Shown here one piece after another: positions 1 to 7,998 of a stretch of DNA of 27,491 nucleotides. The notes beneath the pieces were generated by a model. That model did no database searches. It was not told the origin of the DNA and saw only the letters and a list, made by a program, of their open reading frames with translations. Position numbers and translations under genes: made by a program. Position 1 is the first letter of the stretch, and each line of letters starts with the position of its first letter. Origin of the DNA: Fen-999 sp035505955 (GTDB lineage: Bacteria > Pseudomonadota > Gammaproteobacteria > Burkholderiales > Rhodocyclaceae); NCBI GenBank assembly GCA_035505955.1, contig DATJQH010000029.1:1-27491 (forward strand), read 5' to 3'.

Positions 1-2190
1 GTGCTGGCGCTGGTGCTGACTGCATTCCTGGCGCTGACCGTCATCCGCTTCGAGCGGACGCGCCGTTCCCTCGCGAACGCAAACCAGGAACTGCGCGAGC
101 GCTACACGGCCCAGTTGCTGGCCGAGGACCGCCTGCGCCTGCACGCCACGGCGTTCGAGAACGCGCACGAAGGCATCACGCTGACCAATACGCAGGGCGA
201 GATCCTGGACGTCAACCCCGCGTTCACGCGCATCACGGGCTACGAGCGCAGCGAGGTGATCGGGCGCAACCCGCGCGTGCTCAAGTCCGGCCGCCACGAC
301 GATACCTTCTATGCGGCGATGTGGAAGAGCATCCTGGACACGGGTAACTGGCGCGGCGAGATATGGAACCGCAGCAAGTTCGGCGACGTCTATCCCGAGT
401 TGCTTTCGATCTCGGCGGTGCACGACGGCCAGGGCCAGACGACCAACTACGTCGCGGTCTTCTCCGACATCAGCCGGCTCAAGGAGCAGGAAAAGCAGCT
501 CGTGCAGATGGCGTACTTCGATGCGCTCACTGGCCTGCCCAACCGCGTGCTGCTGGCTGACCGGATTGTGCAGGCGTCGTCGCAGACGCGGCGCAGCAAG
601 ACGCTAATGGCGGTTTGCTATCTCGATCTCGACGGCTTCAAGCCCATCAACGACACCTGGGGCCACGACGTCGGCGACCAGCTGCTGGTGGAAATGGCCA
701 ACCGCTTCAAATCCGCGCTGCGCGCCGGCGATACCGTGGCGCGCCTGGGTGGCGACGAGTTCGTGTTGCTGATGCTCGGTCTTGGCGATCTGGAGGAGTG
801 CGAGCGCGCCGTGCAGCGCATGTTGCATACTGTCGGCAACCCCTTGCTCGTGGCGCCGCAGCCCGTGATGCTCTCGGCGAGCATCGGCGTTGCGATCTAT
901 CCGCTCGACGACAGCGATGCCGATACGCTGCTGCGCCACGCCGACCAGGCGATGTACCGGGCCAAGCAGAACGGCAAGAACTGCTACCAGCTCTTCGACC
1001 CGGACCAGGACCGCTACACGCGCAGCCGCTACGACCGGGTGGCGCGCATTCAGGACGCAATGGACTACCACGAGATCGTCCTGCACTACCAGCCCAAGGT
1101 GGATATGAGAGCCGGCAAGGTGTCGGGCGCCGAGGCCCTCGTGCGCTGGCAGCATCCCGAGCGCGGCCTGCTGCCGCCCGGCGAGTTCCTGCCGTTGATC
1201 GAGGATCACGACATGATCGTGCGCCTCGGCGAATGGGTGATCGAGGCCGCGCTGGAACAGATGGAGGCCTGGCAGAAGCAGGGTGTGACCCTCCCCGTGA
1301 GTGTCAATGTTGCCGGCCGGCAACTGCAAAGCCCGGGTTTCGTGCAGCGCCTGAGCGAGGCGCTGGCGCGCCACCCGAGCGTTGCGCGCCTGCTCGAGAT
1401 GGAGGTGCTGGAAACCACGGCGCTCGAAGACATGGTCAAGGTCTCGCGCGTCATCGAGGAGTGCGGCCGGCTCGGGGTGTCGTTCTCGCTGGACGATTTC
1501 GGCACCGGCTACTCGTCGCTGACCTACCTGAAGCGCCTGCCGGTGGCCACGATCAAGATCGACCAGAGCTTCGTCAGCGAGATCCTCAGCGACCCCAACA
1601 ACCTCGTGATCGTCCAGGGCGTGATCGGCCTGACCAATGCCTTCCAGCGCAAGGCGATCGCCGAGGGCGTCGAGACCGCCGAACACGGACGGCTGCTGCT
1701 GCAACTCGATTGCGACCATGCCCAGGGCTTCGGCATTGCCCGGCCGATGCCGGGGGACGCCATCCTGCCGTGGATGCAATCCTGGCGCCCGGATCCGGCC
1801 TGGCTCGCCATCGCGGGACTGCACTGGGAAAGCGCGGACTACCCGGCCCTGGTGGCGGAGGTCGAACTGCGCAACTGGGTCACCCAGCTCGTGTACTCCG
1901 TGCGCGAGGGGCAGCCGATTCCGCACCGGCGGGTGACAGACGACGCCTCATGCAGGTTCGGGCAGTGGTATGCCGGCGCCGACGCACCGCGCTACCGGAT
2001 GATTCCGGCATACGACGCGATCGACGCGCAGCACAGGCGCCTGCACGAGATCGCTGGCGAGATGGACAAGCACATGCGTGACGGTCGGCCCGACGCGGCG
2101 CGCGCCTTGATCGCACGGCTTCTGGAGCAGCAGAACAACGTCCTGGCGCAGGTGCGCGAATTGCAGCTCGCGGTGGCCAAGCCCCGCTGA
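1..2190 (+). CDS. Bifunctional PAS-GGDEF-EAL-CZB cyclic-di-GMP enzyme (5' end probably outside window)
   Basis: The reading frame is open from base 1, and the first residues are a hydrophobic helix, so more N-terminal sensor sequence probably lies upstream. In order: membrane helix (about 1-16), coiled linker (20-48), PAS domain (about 45-160), GGDEF domain (about 165-330), EAL domain (about 345-590) and a C-terminal CZB-like domain (about 615-715). The cyclase motif GGDEF is intact at 250-254, preceded by the inhibitory-site RxxD at 241-244. The phosphodiesterase residues also look intact: EAL 378-380, DDFGTG from 498, K519 and EGVET 555-559. Both making and breaking of c-di-GMP are therefore chemically possible. 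The CZB part has C651 (CRFGQWY) and H678/H682 (HRRLH), but the expected first His is L623 in LRNW. The gene converges on the glycosyltransferase gene with 12 bases between stops. Domain identity is strong; the sensed signal is unknown. Confidence 0.93.
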   Translation: MLALVLTAFLALTVIRFERTRRSLANANQELRERYTAQLLAEDRLRLHATAFENAHEGITLTNTQGEILDVNPAFTRITGYERSEVIGRNPRVLKSGRHDDTFYAAMWKSILDTGNWRGEIWNRSKFGDVYPELLSISAVHDGQGQTTNYVAVFSDISRLKEQEKQLVQMAYFDALTGLPNRVLLADRIVQASSQTRRSKTLMAVCYLDLDGFKPINDTWGHDVGDQLLVEMANRFKSALRAGDTVARLGGDEFVLLMLGLGDLEECERAVQRMLHTVGNPLLVAPQPVMLSASIGVAIYPLDDSDADTLLRHADQAMYRAKQNGKNCYQLFDPDQDRYTRSRYDRVARIQDAMDYHEIVLHYQPKVDMRAGKVSGAEALVRWQHPERGLLPPGEFLPLIEDHDMIVRLGEWVIEAALEQMEAWQKQGVTLPVSVNVAGRQLQSPGFVQRLSEALARHPSVARLLEMEVLETTALEDMVKVSRVIEECGRLGVSFSLDDFGTGYSSLTYLKRLPVATIKIDQSFVSEILSDPNNLVIVQGVIGLTNAFQRKAIAEGVETAEHGRLLLQLDCDHAQGFGIARPMPGDAILPWMQSWRPDPAWLAIAGLHWESADYPALVAEVELRNWVTQLVYSVREGQPIPHRRVTDDASCRFGQWYAGADAPRYRMIPAYDAIDAQHRRLHEIAGEMDKHMRDGRPDAARALIARLLEQQNNVLAQVRELQLAVAKPR

Positions 2191-2202
2191 ATCAGGGCAG
2201 GC

Positions 2203-3798
2203 TCAGCGCCCCCGCTCGGATTCCGAACCCGTGCGACGGTAAAGGCGCAGCCATTCATTGGCATCGCCCGGCCGATGTCCTTCCCACGCCAATGCCCAGC
2301 CGTCGGGTGCGGTCGGCTGCGGGCCGCCTTGCACGACCAGCCAGTTGCAGCCCTTGGCGCCCCAACGCGTGCGAATGCCGGCGAAGTAATCAAGTGCCGC
2401 GCGCTGCGGGGCCCCAAGGTTGAGCCGACTGACGCAGCCCGGATCCGCCGGCAGCGCCTGGCGCAGTCCCGCGACGACCGGACGATATGTCTTGCCGTAA
2501 TCGATCCAGGGCATCCACAGTTCGCTGAGGAGCACCCACACGATCGCGACGCCCGCAGCCCAGCGCGTGACGACGCGCCATGGCGACCGCGGCAGGCGCA
2601 ACAGCGCGAACAGCCAGCCGGCCGACGCCGCGAGGGCGACCAGCAGTGCCGGCACCGACAGGTGGGCGACGAAACCCGGCTCAAGTCGAACCGCATTGTC
2701 CGCGATCTTCGCCGGCCAGCCAGTCAGCACGGCGATGCCGCCGAGCCATACCAGCCCCATCGTGATCGTCAGGGTCATCATGCCGAACCAGTCCCAAGCG
2801 TTACTTGCGCCCCGGCGCAGGCGCGCGCTGCCCGTGGCGGCCAGGAGGATCAGCGGCGGCACCAGCGGTAGTGCCGCGGCAGGTCGTGCTTCATGCGTCA
2901 GGAACCACGCGGCGCCGGCGATGACCCCGATCAGGGGCAGGCCGAGTTCGGGTGAGGCGAGCGGCTTGCGGCTGCGCCAGAATGCCCACGGGGCGACGAA
3001 CAGGACCGGCCAGGCGAACCAGCCCAGAAGCTTCGCGTGGGCGATGCTGAAGCCCTCGTTCGGCGTCAGCGCGCTGCTTTCCGCCGCCCACCATGCTTCG
3101 AGGTATGCATGGTGGTGCTGCGCCAGCAGCAGCGGCCAGGCGCCTCCGATGACCGCGCCGAGACTCGCCGCAATTGCAAAGACCGCCCAGCGCCGTTCGA
3201 ACAGCGGCATGGCCAGCAAAGTCAGTGTCGGCAATGCGCCGACAAGGCCGCCGGCCAGGAAACCCGCGCCGAGTCCGATGCCCATCAATAATGCGCCCTG
3301 CAGTGGCTTCAGCCGCTGCAGGCTTACACCCCAATAGACGCAGGCCGAGGCGGCCAGGACGGCTGCTGCGGGCTCCGCTTCGTGCATCGGCACCAGCAGA
3401 CCGAGCGTGCCGACTGCCAGCAGCGAGGCTCCCCACCCCGCATCGCTGCCGTAGAGTCGGCGCGCCGCGGCGCCAAGCATGGCGAGGAACAGCGCGCCGA
3501 AGAGCGCCGATGCCAGGCGCGCGCCATCGTGGAAAGGCAGCAACCACTTCGTGAGACCCGCACTGAGATCGGCGACCCAGTAGTAGAGCGGCTCGGCTTC
3601 AGGCCAGGGCTCACCGGCGATCGCCGGTACCAGCCAGTCGCCACCATTGTGAAAGCCCTGGGCAATGGCGAGCCCGACCGCGTCCTCGGTCTTCCAGGGG
3701 TCGTGTCCGACAACGCCCGCCAGCAGGTAAACAACGCACAGGACTGCCACCAGCCAGGGCAGCGGGCCGGACTGTCGTGTCTCTGGAAGGAAGCTCAT
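2203..3798 (-). CDS. GT-C family (ArnT/PMT-like) integral membrane glycosyltransferase
   Basis: A 531-residue protein with about eleven to twelve hydrophobic segments and a short hydrophilic C-terminal tail. It looks like the glycosyltransferase-39/ArnT group, which moves a sugar from a polyprenyl-phosphate donor to a lipid or protein on the periplasmic side of the inner membrane. After the first helix it has an acidic loop (HDPWKTEDAV, residues 32-41), where this superfamily places its catalytic acids, followed by EPLYYW, resembling the family's KPPLYFW segment. Donor and acceptor cannot be told from sequence. It lies downstream of rpmE on the same strand, but the rpmE terminator ends only about 15 bases before this start codon and I see no clear ribosome-binding site there. 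Either it depends on read-through or translation starts further in, for example at the GTG codon for residue 17. The start is uncertain; the family call is fairly safe. Confidence 0.8.
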   Translation of the reverse strand: MSFLPETRQSGPLPWLVAVLCVVYLLAGVVGHDPWKTEDAVGLAIAQGFHNGGDWLVPAIAGEPWPEAEPLYYWVADLSAGLTKWLLPFHDGARLASALFGALFLAMLGAAARRLYGSDAGWGASLLAVGTLGLLVPMHEAEPAAAVLAASACVYWGVSLQRLKPLQGALLMGIGLGAGFLAGGLVGALPTLTLLAMPLFERRWAVFAIAASLGAVIGGAWPLLLAQHHHAYLEAWWAAESSALTPNEGFSIAHAKLLGWFAWPVLFVAPWAFWRSRKPLASPELGLPLIGVIAGAAWFLTHEARPAAALPLVPPLILLAATGSARLRRGASNAWDWFGMMTLTITMGLVWLGGIAVLTGWPAKIADNAVRLEPGFVAHLSVPALLVALAASAGWLFALLRLPRSPWRVVTRWAAGVAIVWVLLSELWMPWIDYGKTYRPVVAGLRQALPADPGCVSRLNLGAPQRAALDYFAGIRTRWGAKGCNWLVVQGGPQPTAPDGWALAWEGHRPGDANEWLRLYRRTGSESERGR

Positions 3799-3812
3799 GT
3801 CGGGCTAGAAAC

Positions 3813-3837
3813 AAAAAAGGCAGCCGAGGCTGCCTTT
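3813..3837 (-). terminator. Intrinsic terminator of rpmE
   Basis: Read on the minus strand, AAAGGCAGC and GCTGCCTTT form a nine-base-pair stem with a CTCG loop. The stem is followed by a T-rich tract (TTTTTTGTTTC, partly inside the stem). It sits about 20 bases after the rpmE stop codon. This is the only textbook rho-independent terminator I found in the window. Confidence 0.88.
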
Positions 3838-3856
3838 GCGCGATTTGCCTCGCAAC

Positions 3857-4069
3857 TCAGGCGGCCGCGCGCTTGCCATATTTCTGGCGGAAGCGCTCGA
3901 CGCGGCCGGCGGTGTCGACGATCTTCTGCTTGCCCGTGTAGAACGGATGACACGAGGAGCAGACTTCGATGTGCAGGGGCTTGCCGCTCGTGGAGCTGGT
4001 CTTGAACGTGTTGCCGCAGCTGCAGGTCACGTCGATCTCGGTGTACTTCGGGTGGATGCCTTGTTTCAT
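3857..4069 (-). CDS. rpmE: 50S ribosomal protein L31, zinc-binding form
   Basis: A 70-residue protein beginning MKQGIHPKY, the typical start of bacterial L31, a component of the large ribosomal subunit near the central protuberance. It carries the full zinc-ribbon cysteine set C16, C18, C37 and C40, so it is the C+ (zinc-containing) form rather than the zinc-independent paralogue. The length is normal. A strong ribosome-binding site (AAAGGA) lies upstream of the ATG. Its own promoter is in the 100-base gap after rho and a clear terminator follows, so it probably forms a single-gene transcript, possibly with read-through from rho. The trxA-rho-rpmE order is common in Betaproteobacteria. Confidence 0.97.
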   Translation of the reverse strand: MKQGIHPKYTEIDVTCSCGNTFKTSSTSGKPLHIEVCSSCHPFYTGKQKIVDTAGRVERFRQKYGKRAAA

Positions 4070-4130
4070 TGGATGATCCTTTGTCTGCTATGCCGGTGCC
4101 CGTGAGTTTGGCGGGCCTGGAAAGGGGCGC

Positions 4131-4159
4131 ATTATCCCGAAAAAGGGCATTGAAATCAA
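4131..4159 (-). promoter_or_regulatory. Probable sigma-70 promoter of rpmE
   Basis: On the minus strand, TTGATT (plus-strand 4154-4159) is separated by exactly 17 bases from GATAAT (4131-4136). This is a near-consensus sigma-70 pair about 60 bases upstream of the rpmE start codon, in the gap between rho and rpmE. It is seen directly in the sequence; activity is inferred. Confidence 0.68.
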
Positions 4160-4172
4160 CCGCCCCAGTCGC

Positions 4173-5432
4173 TCAGCCCCGACGCATGGCCTCGAAGAAC
4201 TCGGCATTGTTCTTCGTTGCCTTGACCTTGTCGAGCAGAAATTCGGTCGCTTCGAGGTCGTCCAGGCCATAGAGAAGCTTCCGGAGGATCCAGACCTTCT
4301 GGAGCACCTCGGGTTTCAGCAGGAGTTCCTCGCGGCGGGTGCCGGAACGGTTGACGTTGATCGACGGGTACACGCGCTTCTCGGCCATGCGTCGGTCGAG
4401 GTGGATTTCCATGTTGCCCGTGCCCTTGAATTCCTCGTAGATCACGTCGTCCATGCGGCTGCCGGTGTCGATCAGCGCCGTGGCGATGATGGTCAGCGAA
4501 CCGCCTTCCTCGACGTTGCGCGCGGCGCCGAAGAAGCGCTTGGGCTTTTGCAGGGCGTTGGCGTCGACGCCACCCGTGAGCACCTTGCCGGAAGCGGGCT
4601 GGACGGTGTTGTAGGCGCGTGCCAGGCGCGTGATGGAGTCGAGCAGGATGACGACGTCCTTCTTGTGCTCGACCAGGCGCTTGGCCTTTTCGATCACCAT
4701 CTCGGCGACCTGCACGTGGCGCGTGGCAGGTTCGTCGAAGGTCGACGCGACGACCTCGCCCTTGACGGAGCGGGTCATTTCGGTGACTTCCTCGGGACGC
4801 TCGTCGATCAGCAGGACGATCAGGACGACATTCGGATGATTGGCCGTGAGCGCGTGGGCGATGTGCTGCATCATCACCGTCTTGCCGGACTTCGGGCTGG
4901 ACACGAGCAGGCCGCGCTGGCCCTTGCCGATCGGGGCGATGATGTCGATGATGCGGCCGGTCGTGTTCTCCTCGCCGCGCATGTCGCGCTCCAGCACCAT
5001 GTGTTCGGTCGGGTGCAGCGGCGTCAGGTTTTCGAACAGGATCTTGTGCTTGCTGGCCTCGGGGCTTTCGCCATTGACCTTGTCGAGCTTGACCAGGGCG
5101 AAGTAGCGTTCGCCTTCCTTCGGCGTGCGGATTTCGCCTTCGATCGTGTCGCCCGTGTGCAGGTTGAAGCGGCGGATCTGCGAGGGCGAGACGTAGATGT
5201 CGTCGGTGCCGGCAAGGTACGAGGTATCGGGCGAACGCAGGAAGCCGAAGCCGTCGGGCAGCACTTCCATGACGCCGTCGCCGTAGATCGACTCGCCCTT
5301 GCGGGCCTGATTCTTGAGCAGGGCGAAGATCAGTTCCTGCTTGCGCAGGCGGTTGGCGCCCTCAATACCGTCGGCATTGGCCATGTCGAGCAGCGTGCTG
5401 ACATGATGGGCTTTGAGCTCCGAGAGATGCAT
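4173..5432 (-). CDS. rho: Transcription termination factor Rho
   Basis: A 419-residue protein, the usual length of Rho, the hexameric RNA-dependent ATPase that releases RNA polymerase from nascent transcripts. It opens with the Rho N-terminal helical domain (MHLSELKAHHVSTLL). The cold-shock-like RNA-binding domain follows, with the RNP1-type motif DGFGFLRS at 60-67. The ATPase core has the P-loop SSPKSGKT at 178-185 and the conserved LIDERPEEVTEM segment. The C-terminal part is colinear with Rho to the end (AEFFEAMRRG). There is no inserted low-complexity region of the kind found in actinobacterial Rho. It lies 151 bases downstream of trxA on the same strand and upstream of rpmE. The ATG is chosen because the family's N-terminus starts there. 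Confidence 0.98.
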   Translation of the reverse strand: MHLSELKAHHVSTLLDMANADGIEGANRLRKQELIFALLKNQARKGESIYGDGVMEVLPDGFGFLRSPDTSYLAGTDDIYVSPSQIRRFNLHTGDTIEGEIRTPKEGERYFALVKLDKVNGESPEASKHKILFENLTPLHPTEHMVLERDMRGEENTTGRIIDIIAPIGKGQRGLLVSSPKSGKTVMMQHIAHALTANHPNVVLIVLLIDERPEEVTEMTRSVKGEVVASTFDEPATRHVQVAEMVIEKAKRLVEHKKDVVILLDSITRLARAYNTVQPASGKVLTGGVDANALQKPKRFFGAARNVEEGGSLTIIATALIDTGSRMDDVIYEEFKGTGNMEIHLDRRMAEKRVYPSINVNRSGTRREELLLKPEVLQKVWILRKLLYGLDDLEATEFLLDKVKATKNNAEFFEAMRRG

Positions 5433-5527
5433 GGAAAGACCTGTGCGGGTGACCAGACCAAGGGGTCCGGGGCGAATGTTCCAATCGGGAATTTCGGATT
5501 GCGGCCGGACTGAGCCGGCGCTGGCCC

Positions 5528-5563
5528 GAATCCGCGAAGCTTGTTGTGTTGATGCGCGGATTC
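5528..5563. repeat. Nine-base inverted repeat between trxA and rho
   Basis: GAATCCGCG at 5528-5536 and CGCGGATTC at 5555-5563 are perfect inverse copies separated by 18 bases. They lie in the 151-base spacer after trxA and ahead of rho. No T-run follows the pair on the minus strand, so it does not look like an intrinsic terminator. It could fold in the rho leader RNA or be a protein-binding dyad; I cannot decide which. Confidence 0.5.
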
Positions 5564-5583
5564 AGGCGGGAACTCTATCGAGT

Positions 5584-5910
5584 TCAGAGATTGCTGTCAA
5601 TGAACGCCGTGAGCTGGGACTTCGACAGGGCGCCGATCTTCGTTGCCTCGACATTGCCGCCCTTGAACAGGATCAGGGTCGGGATGCCGCGGATGCCATA
5701 TTCGCCCGGCGTCTTGGGATTCTCGTCGATGTTGAGCTTGGCGATCTTGAGTTTGCCGCCGTACTCCTTGGCCACTTCGTCGAGAATGGGCGCAATCATC
5801 TTGCAGGGGCCGCACCATTCGGCCCAGTAGTCGACCAGGACCGGCGTGCCGGAATCGAGCACCTCGGACTTGAACGTGGCGTCCGTGACGTGATGAATGT
5901 GTTCGCTCAT
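5584..5910 (-). CDS. trxA: Thioredoxin 1
   Basis: A 108-residue cytoplasmic thioredoxin, which reduces protein disulfides using electrons from thioredoxin reductase. The active site WCGPC has its cysteines at 33 and 36, preceded by the conserved DYWAEW strand, and the cis-proline segment IPTLILF is present near residue 77. The frame is open further upstream, but the ATG at 5910 (MSEHIHHVTD) is preferred because it has a clear AGAGGA ribosome-binding site and gives the standard family length. It is divergent from fdxA and lies upstream of rho on the same strand, as in many proteobacteria. Confidence 0.97.
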   Translation of the reverse strand: MSEHIHHVTDATFKSEVLDSGTPVLVDYWAEWCGPCKMIAPILDEVAKEYGGKLKIAKLNIDENPKTPGEYGIRGIPTLILFKGGNVEATKIGALSKSQLTAFIDSNL

Positions 5911-5978
5911 GTAATCCTCTGCGTGGTTTGTGGCGACCTCGGGCCGGTGGCCCTCTGCCACGGCATCCTAACAAATTA

Positions 5979-6006
5979 TTGACGACGCCGAAAGGTTGAG
6001 TATTAT
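5979..6006 (+). promoter_or_regulatory. Probable sigma-70 promoter of fdxA
   Basis: TTGACG (5979-5984) and TATTAT (6001-6006) are separated by 16 bases, with a predicted start about 23 bases before the fdxA ATG. The same AT-rich patch reads TATAAT on the opposite strand (6002-6007), pointing towards trxA, but without a recognisable -35 box. A divergent promoter is therefore possible but weaker. Confidence 0.62.
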
Positions 6007-6035
6007 AGTCTGGAATGCGCGATTGGAGGGTAGCC

Positions 6036-6359
6036 ATGGCATTCGTCGTCACCCAGGCGTGCATCAAGTGCAAATACACGGATTGCGTCGACATTTGCCC
6101 GGTCGACTGTTTTCATGAGGGCCCGAACTTCCTCGTCATCGATCCCGACGAATGCATCGATTGCACGCTCTGCGTGCCCGAATGTCCGGTCGAGGCGATC
6201 ATGGCGTCGGATGACGTGCCCGAGAACCAGAGGGTGTTCATTGCCCTCAATGCGGAGTTGGCGAAACGGTGGCCGGTCATCGTGGAATGCAAGTCTGCGC
6301 CTGCCGACGCCGACGAGTGGAAGGACGTCCAGAACAAACTGGACTATCTGGAACGCTGA
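6036..6359 (+). CDS. fdxA: Seven-iron ferredoxin (FdxA, Azotobacter FdI type)
   Basis: A 107-residue soluble electron carrier predicted to hold one [3Fe-4S] and one [4Fe-4S] cluster. It starts MAFVVTQACIKCKYTDC and matches the FdxA/FdI layout, with cysteines at 9, 12, 17, 21 and 25, then 40, 43, 46 and 50, followed by the family's C-terminal extension ending in LDYLER. The ATG at 6036 is chosen over an upstream in-frame ATG because GGAGG lies at 6025-6029 and the family begins exactly at MAFVV. It is the first gene after the divergent promoter region and is followed after 15 bases by the CBS-domain gene, so the two are probably co-transcribed. The electron partner is not evident from the neighbours. 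Confidence 0.96.
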   Translation: MAFVVTQACIKCKYTDCVDICPVDCFHEGPNFLVIDPDECIDCTLCVPECPVEAIMASDDVPENQRVFIALNAELAKRWPVIVECKSAPADADEWKDVQNKLDYLER

Positions 6360-6374
6360 ATGGAGGATGCCGTC

Positions 6375-6824
6375 ATGCGTGTGAGGGAGATACTTGAAGT
6401 CAAGGGCAAGGTTCTGTACACGACCTCTCCCGACAAGAAGCTCTCCGTGGCCATCGCCGCGATGAGCGAACACGACGTGGGCTCGCTCGCCTGTTTCGAG
6501 GGTGGCCGCATGGTTGGCATGCTGACGTTCCGCGAAATCGTCCAGACGCTGCAGGCGCGTGGTGCAGCCTGGGGTTCGGTCACCGTCGGCGATGTCATGG
6601 TCCAGAATCCCGTCATTGCCGGGCCTGACATGGAAGTGGACGAACTGCGCCTGCTGATGGTGGAAAAGCACATGCGCTACCTGCCCATCATGGAAGGCGA
6701 CACGCTGCTCGGCGTCATCTCGTTCCACGATGTCGCGAGGGCGGTGCTGGAGGAGCAGGGCTTCGAGAACAAGCTGCTGCGAGCCTACATCAGCGACTGG
6801 CCGCAGGGAGAAGTGCGCGCCTGA
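6375..6824 (+). CDS. Two-CBS-domain protein
   Basis: A 149-residue protein made almost only of a tandem CBS pair (a Bateman module). The first repeat covers about residues 5-65 and ends in GRMVGMLTFREIV. The second covers about 75-135 and ends in GDTLLGVISFHDV. Such modules commonly bind adenine nucleotides and act as energy sensors or regulatory partners, but the target here is unknown. The start at 6375 is preferred to the in-frame ATG at 6360 because GGAGG at 6362-6366 is correctly spaced for it. It lies 15 bases after fdxA and 39 bases before aroC. There is no attached catalytic or transport domain. Confidence 0.88.
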   Translation: MRVREILEVKGKVLYTTSPDKKLSVAIAAMSEHDVGSLACFEGGRMVGMLTFREIVQTLQARGAAWGSVTVGDVMVQNPVIAGPDMEVDELRLLMVEKHMRYLPIMEGDTLLGVISFHDVARAVLEEQGFENKLLRAYISDWPQGEVRA

Positions 6825-6863
6825 AAAGTCAGCCCTGGTGGTACGCCGTGGTAGACTCGATTC

Positions 6864-7967
6864 ATGTCCGGCAACACTTTCGGCACCCTGTTTCGAGTCA
6901 CCTCCTTCGGAGAATCGCATGGCCCGGCGATCGGCTGCGTCGTCGACGGCTGCCCACCTGGAATGGCGCTTTGCGCGGAAGACATCCAGGCCGACCTCGA
7001 TCGCCGACGTCCCGGCACGTCGCGCCACGTCACCCAGCGGCGTGAGCCGGACACGGTCGAGATACTTTCGGGGGTGTTCGAAGGCAGGACAACCGGCACG
7101 CCGATAGGTCTCCTGATCCGCAACGAGGACCAGCGCAGCCAGGATTACGGCAACATCGCCGCGACCTTCCGGCCCGGCCACGCCGACTACACTTACTGGC
7201 AGAAGTACGGCATCCGCGATTACCGCGGTGGCGGTCGCGCCAGCGCGCGCGAAACAGCCGTGCGCGTGGCTGCAGGCGCCATCGCCAAGAAGTGGCTGAT
7301 CGAGCGTCATGGCGTTGTCGTGCGTGGCTACCTGAGCCAGCTCGGCCCCATCGAAATTCCGCTGCGCGACTGGAGCGCCATCGCGGCAAATCCGTTCTTC
7401 GCACCAGATGCCGCTGTCGTGCCGCAACTTGAGGCCTACATGGACCAGCTGCGCAAGGACGGCGATTCGATCGGCGCGCGCATCACCGTGGTCGCCGAGA
7501 ATGTTCCCGTCGGCTGGGGCGATCCGGTCTATGACCGCCTTGACGCCGACATCGCGTACGCAATGATGGGCATCAATGCGGTCAAGGGCGTGGAAATCGG
7601 CGCCGGCTTCGCGGCCGTCACCCAGCGCGGCAGCGAACACGGTGACGAACTGACGCCGGAAGGTTTCGTCACCAACCATGCCGGTGGCATCCTGGGCGGC
7701 ATCTCGACCGGCCAGGACGTCGTGGTCAACATTGCCATCAAACCGACGTCGAGCATCCGCAAGCCGCGCCGGTCGATCGACATCCAGGGCCGGCCGGCGG
7801 TCGTGGAGACGCATGGCCGTCACGATCCTTGCGTCGGTATCCGCGCCACGCCGATCGCCGAAGCCATGCTGGCGCTCGTGCTGATCGATGCCGCGATGCG
7901 CTACCGCGCGCAGTGCGCCGATGTGAACTGTCCGACGCCGAAGGTCCCGGGCAGACTGGTAAAATGA
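6864..7967 (+). CDS. aroC: Chorismate synthase
   Basis: A 367-residue enzyme that converts 5-enolpyruvylshikimate-3-phosphate to chorismate using reduced FMN. This is the last step of the shikimate pathway, which feeds the tryptophan genes further along. The family signatures are present: GESHGPAIG near the N-terminus, YRGGGRASARETA in the middle, and the C-terminal GRHDPCVGIRATPIAEAML. The length is normal, and MSGNTFGTLFRVTSFGESHG is the expected start. No strong ribosome-binding site is visible before the ATG. It follows the CBS-domain gene by 39 bases. Confidence 0.98.
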   Translation: MSGNTFGTLFRVTSFGESHGPAIGCVVDGCPPGMALCAEDIQADLDRRRPGTSRHVTQRREPDTVEILSGVFEGRTTGTPIGLLIRNEDQRSQDYGNIAATFRPGHADYTYWQKYGIRDYRGGGRASARETAVRVAAGAIAKKWLIERHGVVVRGYLSQLGPIEIPLRDWSAIAANPFFAPDAAVVPQLEAYMDQLRKDGDSIGARITVVAENVPVGWGDPVYDRLDADIAYAMMGINAVKGVEIGAGFAAVTQRGSEHGDELTPEGFVTNHAGGILGGISTGQDVVVNIAIKPTSSIRKPRRSIDIQGRPAVVETHGRHDPCVGIRATPIAEAMLALVLIDAAMRYRAQCADVNCPTPKVPGRLVK

Positions 7968-7998
7968 ATCGAAACTCGAACCGCAGGAGACCCTACCC

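Noticed and set aside
604..1926. Minus-strand open frame of 440 codons opposite the GGDEF-EAL gene
   Set aside because: The composition is that of a complementary-frame artefact, while the plus strand encodes intact catalytic motifs.
2191..2202. Bidirectional terminator between the GGDEF-EAL and glycosyltransferase genes
   Set aside because: Only 12 bases separate the stops and no inverted repeat with T-runs is visible around them.
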